From NCBI RefSeq assembly GCF_937936315.1, contig NZ_CALGWU010000032.1, forward strand, positions 1 through 64,000: a DNA stretch of 64,000 nucleotides, in the 5' to 3' direction. The stretch's first letter is position 1. The number at the start of each line of letters is the position of its first letter. This document shows, one piece after another, positions 62,115-64,000 of the stretch. Both the position numbers and the translations under genes were made by a program. This DNA is from an uncultured Capnocytophaga sp. (GTDB lineage: Bacteria > Bacteroidota > Bacteroidia > Flavobacteriales > Flavobacteriaceae). The notes under the pieces are model-generated. The model saw only the letters and a list, made by a program, of their open reading frames with translations. It was not told the DNA's origin and did no database searches.

Positions 62115-62759
62115 TTAGTAATACTTTACAAATTTCTTATCCTGTAAGGCAGTAAGTTGTTCTGCTATAAGGGTATTCATATAGTTTTGAAGCTCTTCCC
62201 TACTGTTATAAGTAGGTTTTGAGAGCCAATTTGGGAAGTCGAGAGTTTTATAATCTACTTCTTCATTGATGAGTTTTACAGCAGAAGCGCTGGCAATAAT
62301 TGCTATATGAATCCAAAGTTGGGAAGAGGCGGGATATTCATCTATTTCTTCTAAATCGTTTAAATTTTCATTAACAAAATAGAGTGATAAATATCGATGA
62401 AAATAGTAATCAAAAGCCTCCTGAGCTCCTTTAGTGCTTTTGAAATCTCTTACAGTTTTAAAATGAGAGAAACACGCTTTACGCTCTTCTGGAGATATGG
62501 AAGGTATGGCTGCAATCAAACAAAAAGAATTTTCTATAGGATACCATAGATCAAAATTTTCGGCAAAAGGTACCGCAAGTACTTCTGGTAAGAAAGTTAG
62601 TAAGCCTTCGTATTGTTTGCTTACAAATAGACATCCTACAAGTTCATAAACAGTTTGTAGGTCTTTACTACTTTTGAGTGAAAGCTTTTTGCGGAGCTTT
62701 TCAAGGAGTTTTTGCTGTTTTGCAGTGGTACAATAAGGTGATAATATTTCTATATTCAT
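62115..62759 (-). CDS. Hypothetical protein, possibly DUF6707-like
   Basis: A 214-residue helical protein. The segments FDLWYPIENSFCLIAAI and AQEAFDYYFHRYLSLYF recall a small family of Bacteroidota proteins found beside SUKH-type genes (DUF6707), but I cannot confirm this. No signal peptide. Six nt after the SUKH-like gene. Confidence 0.65.
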   Translation of the reverse strand: MNIEILSPYCTTAKQQKLLEKLRKKLSLKSSKDLQTVYELVGCLFVSKQYEGLLTFLPEVLAVPFAENFDLWYPIENSFCLIAAIPSISPEERKACFSHFKTVRDFKSTKGAQEAFDYYFHRYLSLYFVNENLNDLEEIDEYPASSQLWIHIAIIASASAVKLINEEVDYKTLDFPNWLSKPTYNSREELQNYMNTLIAEQLTALQDKKFVKYY

Positions 62760-62765
62760 AACGAT

Positions 62766-63698
62766 CTAATAATTTTTTAAATAAGTTACTAATTTCTTTT
62801 CTACAAATTCGGTCATAGTATCAGCTTGCTTAATGACCTTAGGCTTGGCATATTCGTGGGCAAAGCAAAGTATCTGCTGAGTGTCGGGAGCATAGAGCAA
62901 CTTGTCGCCATCGCCATATTTCCAAAACTCCCCAAGCACCAAATAGTCTTTGCCATTGAATGCATCGGTATATAAGTCGGTAAAACGGATTTCTACCCCT
63001 TCCAACCTAAGTTCCCCTATATGTTGGAAGAACAGAGAGAGTTCCTCTGAGAAAACAACACCCAAGTCTTGGCTCTTTTGGTTAATCTCCGCCAAAGGAA
63101 TGCCTGCGGTAACCACATTATATTCATCAAAATCCTTCAGTACCTGCTTGGTAAGTTTGGGATATACCGCCGAAAGACGTTCCCAATCTTCAGGGGTAAC
63201 GGTTTGCAGGCTTGTCTGCTCTGCTGTTGCCCTTTTCTCTTTGAGTTCTTTGAGAGAAGCGGAAACAGCTGCGACAAGCTCTGTATCAGTAGCCTCTGTG
63301 AACCATTTTTTTAGAGGAGCACTATAGCTTTTTAATCCTACTTTCTTCAAATAATCAGGAAGTGCTTTGGGATTTGTTTTTAGAAAATAAAATTCTATCA
63401 TATTACGAATGAGAAAATCCTTGCTAAAACACATCGTTTTCCCACTCTTGATATAATCCATCTTGAGAATGCTAAAGTTCAAAAAGTGATCGTCCGCCAA
63501 TGCCACTGGCGCGATTTCCTCCAAGGTAACACCTGCATCTTTTAGCGCTTTATGCGTGTAATTTAGCACGGTAAAGCTCGGCATTTCTTCCTCAAATACC
63601 ATATCTATAATAGCGCAAAGCTTATCTAATATCTGCTGATACTTTTCAGAAGCAATTAACTGTTCCAATTGTTCTTTGTCTTTTTGCTCCATCGACAT
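62766..63698 (-). CDS. Protein with SUKH/SMI1-KNR4-like C-terminal domain
   Basis: A 310-residue soluble protein. The N-terminal half is helical (about 1-160); the C-terminal half (about 170-310) has the order expected of a SUKH fold: helix with LGVVFSEELSLFFQHIG, then strands with LVLGEFWKYGDGDKLLYAP and a closing helix. SUKH proteins often neutralise secreted or contact-dependent toxins. No toxin gene is visible. An ATG at 63692 could be the true start. Base composition looks richer in G and C than the rest of the window. Confidence 0.6.
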   Translation of the reverse strand: MSMEQKDKEQLEQLIASEKYQQILDKLCAIIDMVFEEEMPSFTVLNYTHKALKDAGVTLEEIAPVALADDHFLNFSILKMDYIKSGKTMCFSKDFLIRNMIEFYFLKTNPKALPDYLKKVGLKSYSAPLKKWFTEATDTELVAAVSASLKELKEKRATAEQTSLQTVTPEDWERLSAVYPKLTKQVLKDFDEYNVVTAGIPLAEINQKSQDLGVVFSEELSLFFQHIGELRLEGVEIRFTDLYTDAFNGKDYLVLGEFWKYGDGDKLLYAPDTQQILCFAHEYAKPKVIKQADTMTEFVEKKLVTYLKNY

Positions 63699-63719
63699 AA
63701 CTGTAATGTTTTAATTGTT

Positions 63720-64000
63720 TTATCCTTCCAACTCCTTAGGATCTATCCCCAATACCTTGTGCCACGCTTGGGCGTTCTCACAGGTGGGGTCTATCCCTTT
63801 GCCTTTGGAATAAAAAGGCTCCCATTGCCAGTCCTCTCCTCCAGTACAGCCCACAGCGGCGTAGTTCATCAGGAATTCCTTAAAGTTATCGGCTAAATAA
63901 GTACCGAGATTGCTTGCACCATCGTGACTGAGGTATACAACCTTACCATAGTTCTCTGGTTCTAACTCAATAGCAATATAATCGCCGTTAACATTGATAT
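63720..64000 (-). CDS. SMI1/KNR4 (SUKH) family protein, partial at window edge
   Basis: The 3' end of a gene that continues beyond 64000; stop TAA at 63722-63720. The 92 visible residues read INVNGDYIAIELEPENYG, then VVYLSHDGASNLGTYLADNF and end in WHKVLGIDPKELEG. GDYIAIEL..P and the SHDG segment match the second half of the SMI1/KNR4 domain, a common immunity fold. It lies 21 nt upstream of the next SUKH-like gene. Confidence 0.65.
   Translation of the reverse strand, partial: INVNGDYIAIELEPENYGKVVYLSHDGASNLGTYLADNFKEFLMNYAAVGCTGGEDWQWEPFYSKGKGIDPTCENAQAWHKVLGIDPKELEG

Overview
The window is AT-rich chromosomal DNA of a member of the Bacteroidota, most likely a Flavobacteriaceae. The evidence is the gliding-motility pair gldF-gldG, families typical of the phylum (DUF4293, DUF4835, DUF4421, DUF6722, DUF349-repeat, THUMP-like methyltransferase), and about twenty copies of the Bacteroidota promoter element TAnnTTTG. 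Most of these copies have a TTG box 18-20 nt upstream. Shine-Dalgarno sequences are rarely obvious. A Capnocytophaga-like organism fits, but that is inference. I see no tRNA, rRNA, CRISPR array, prophage or insertion sequence.

Layout. 159-3758: gldF-gldG-mnmA operon. 3827-8999: glycosyltransferase, YifB/ComM ATPase, a lipoprotein, a membrane protein, and a panD-flippase operon on the minus strand. 9226-17920: sucD, LACTB-like serine hydrolase, pepD, patatin/surface-antigen protein, a methyltransferase and etfBA. 17983-24889: mnmE, tex-pepE and a UvrD-family helicase. 24902-31907: agmatinase, DUF4293, YitT, then a six-gene minus-strand run from pncA to an aminotransferase. 31985-38494: O-methyltransferase, then HerA-like ATPase, lipoprotein, ribBA, DUF4835 and recN. 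38511-40517: lgt-DUF192-idi. 40628-50616: rsmD, AlkD-like protein, phosphoribosyltransferase, SLC13 permease, DUF6722, cysteine desulfurase, then DUF349 protein, rdgB, LolD-like ATPase, glycosyltransferase and RsmI-like methylase. 50613-54466: rsmG, a frameshifted DUF4421 gene, THUMP-like methyltransferase and corA. 54467-55033 is the only long gap; it carries a 42-residue lipoprotein gene and a 15-bp inverted repeat. 55034-58117: SLC13 permease, SDR, YciI and a hypothetical gene. 58323-64000: a minus-strand run with a Wzx-like flippase, a TPR protein, unknown proteins and two SUKH/SMI1-KNR4-like proteins, the last cut by the window edge.

Most of the window is housekeeping: tRNA and rRNA modification (mnmA, mnmE, rsmD, rsmG, RsmI-like), DNA repair and recombination (uvrD, recN, AlkD-like, yifB), vitamin and CoA precursors (panD, pncA, ribBA), isoprenoids (idi), lipoprotein maturation (lgt) and electron transfer (etfAB). 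The accessory-looking part is the right end. I did not find a convincing new defence or mobile system. The best leads are the DUF4421 frameshift, the C-terminally short PncA next to an unknown gene, the degenerate second domain of RibBA, the 42-residue lipoprotein beside an inverted repeat, an apparently leaderless methyltransferase gene, and the SUKH-like cluster at the right edge.
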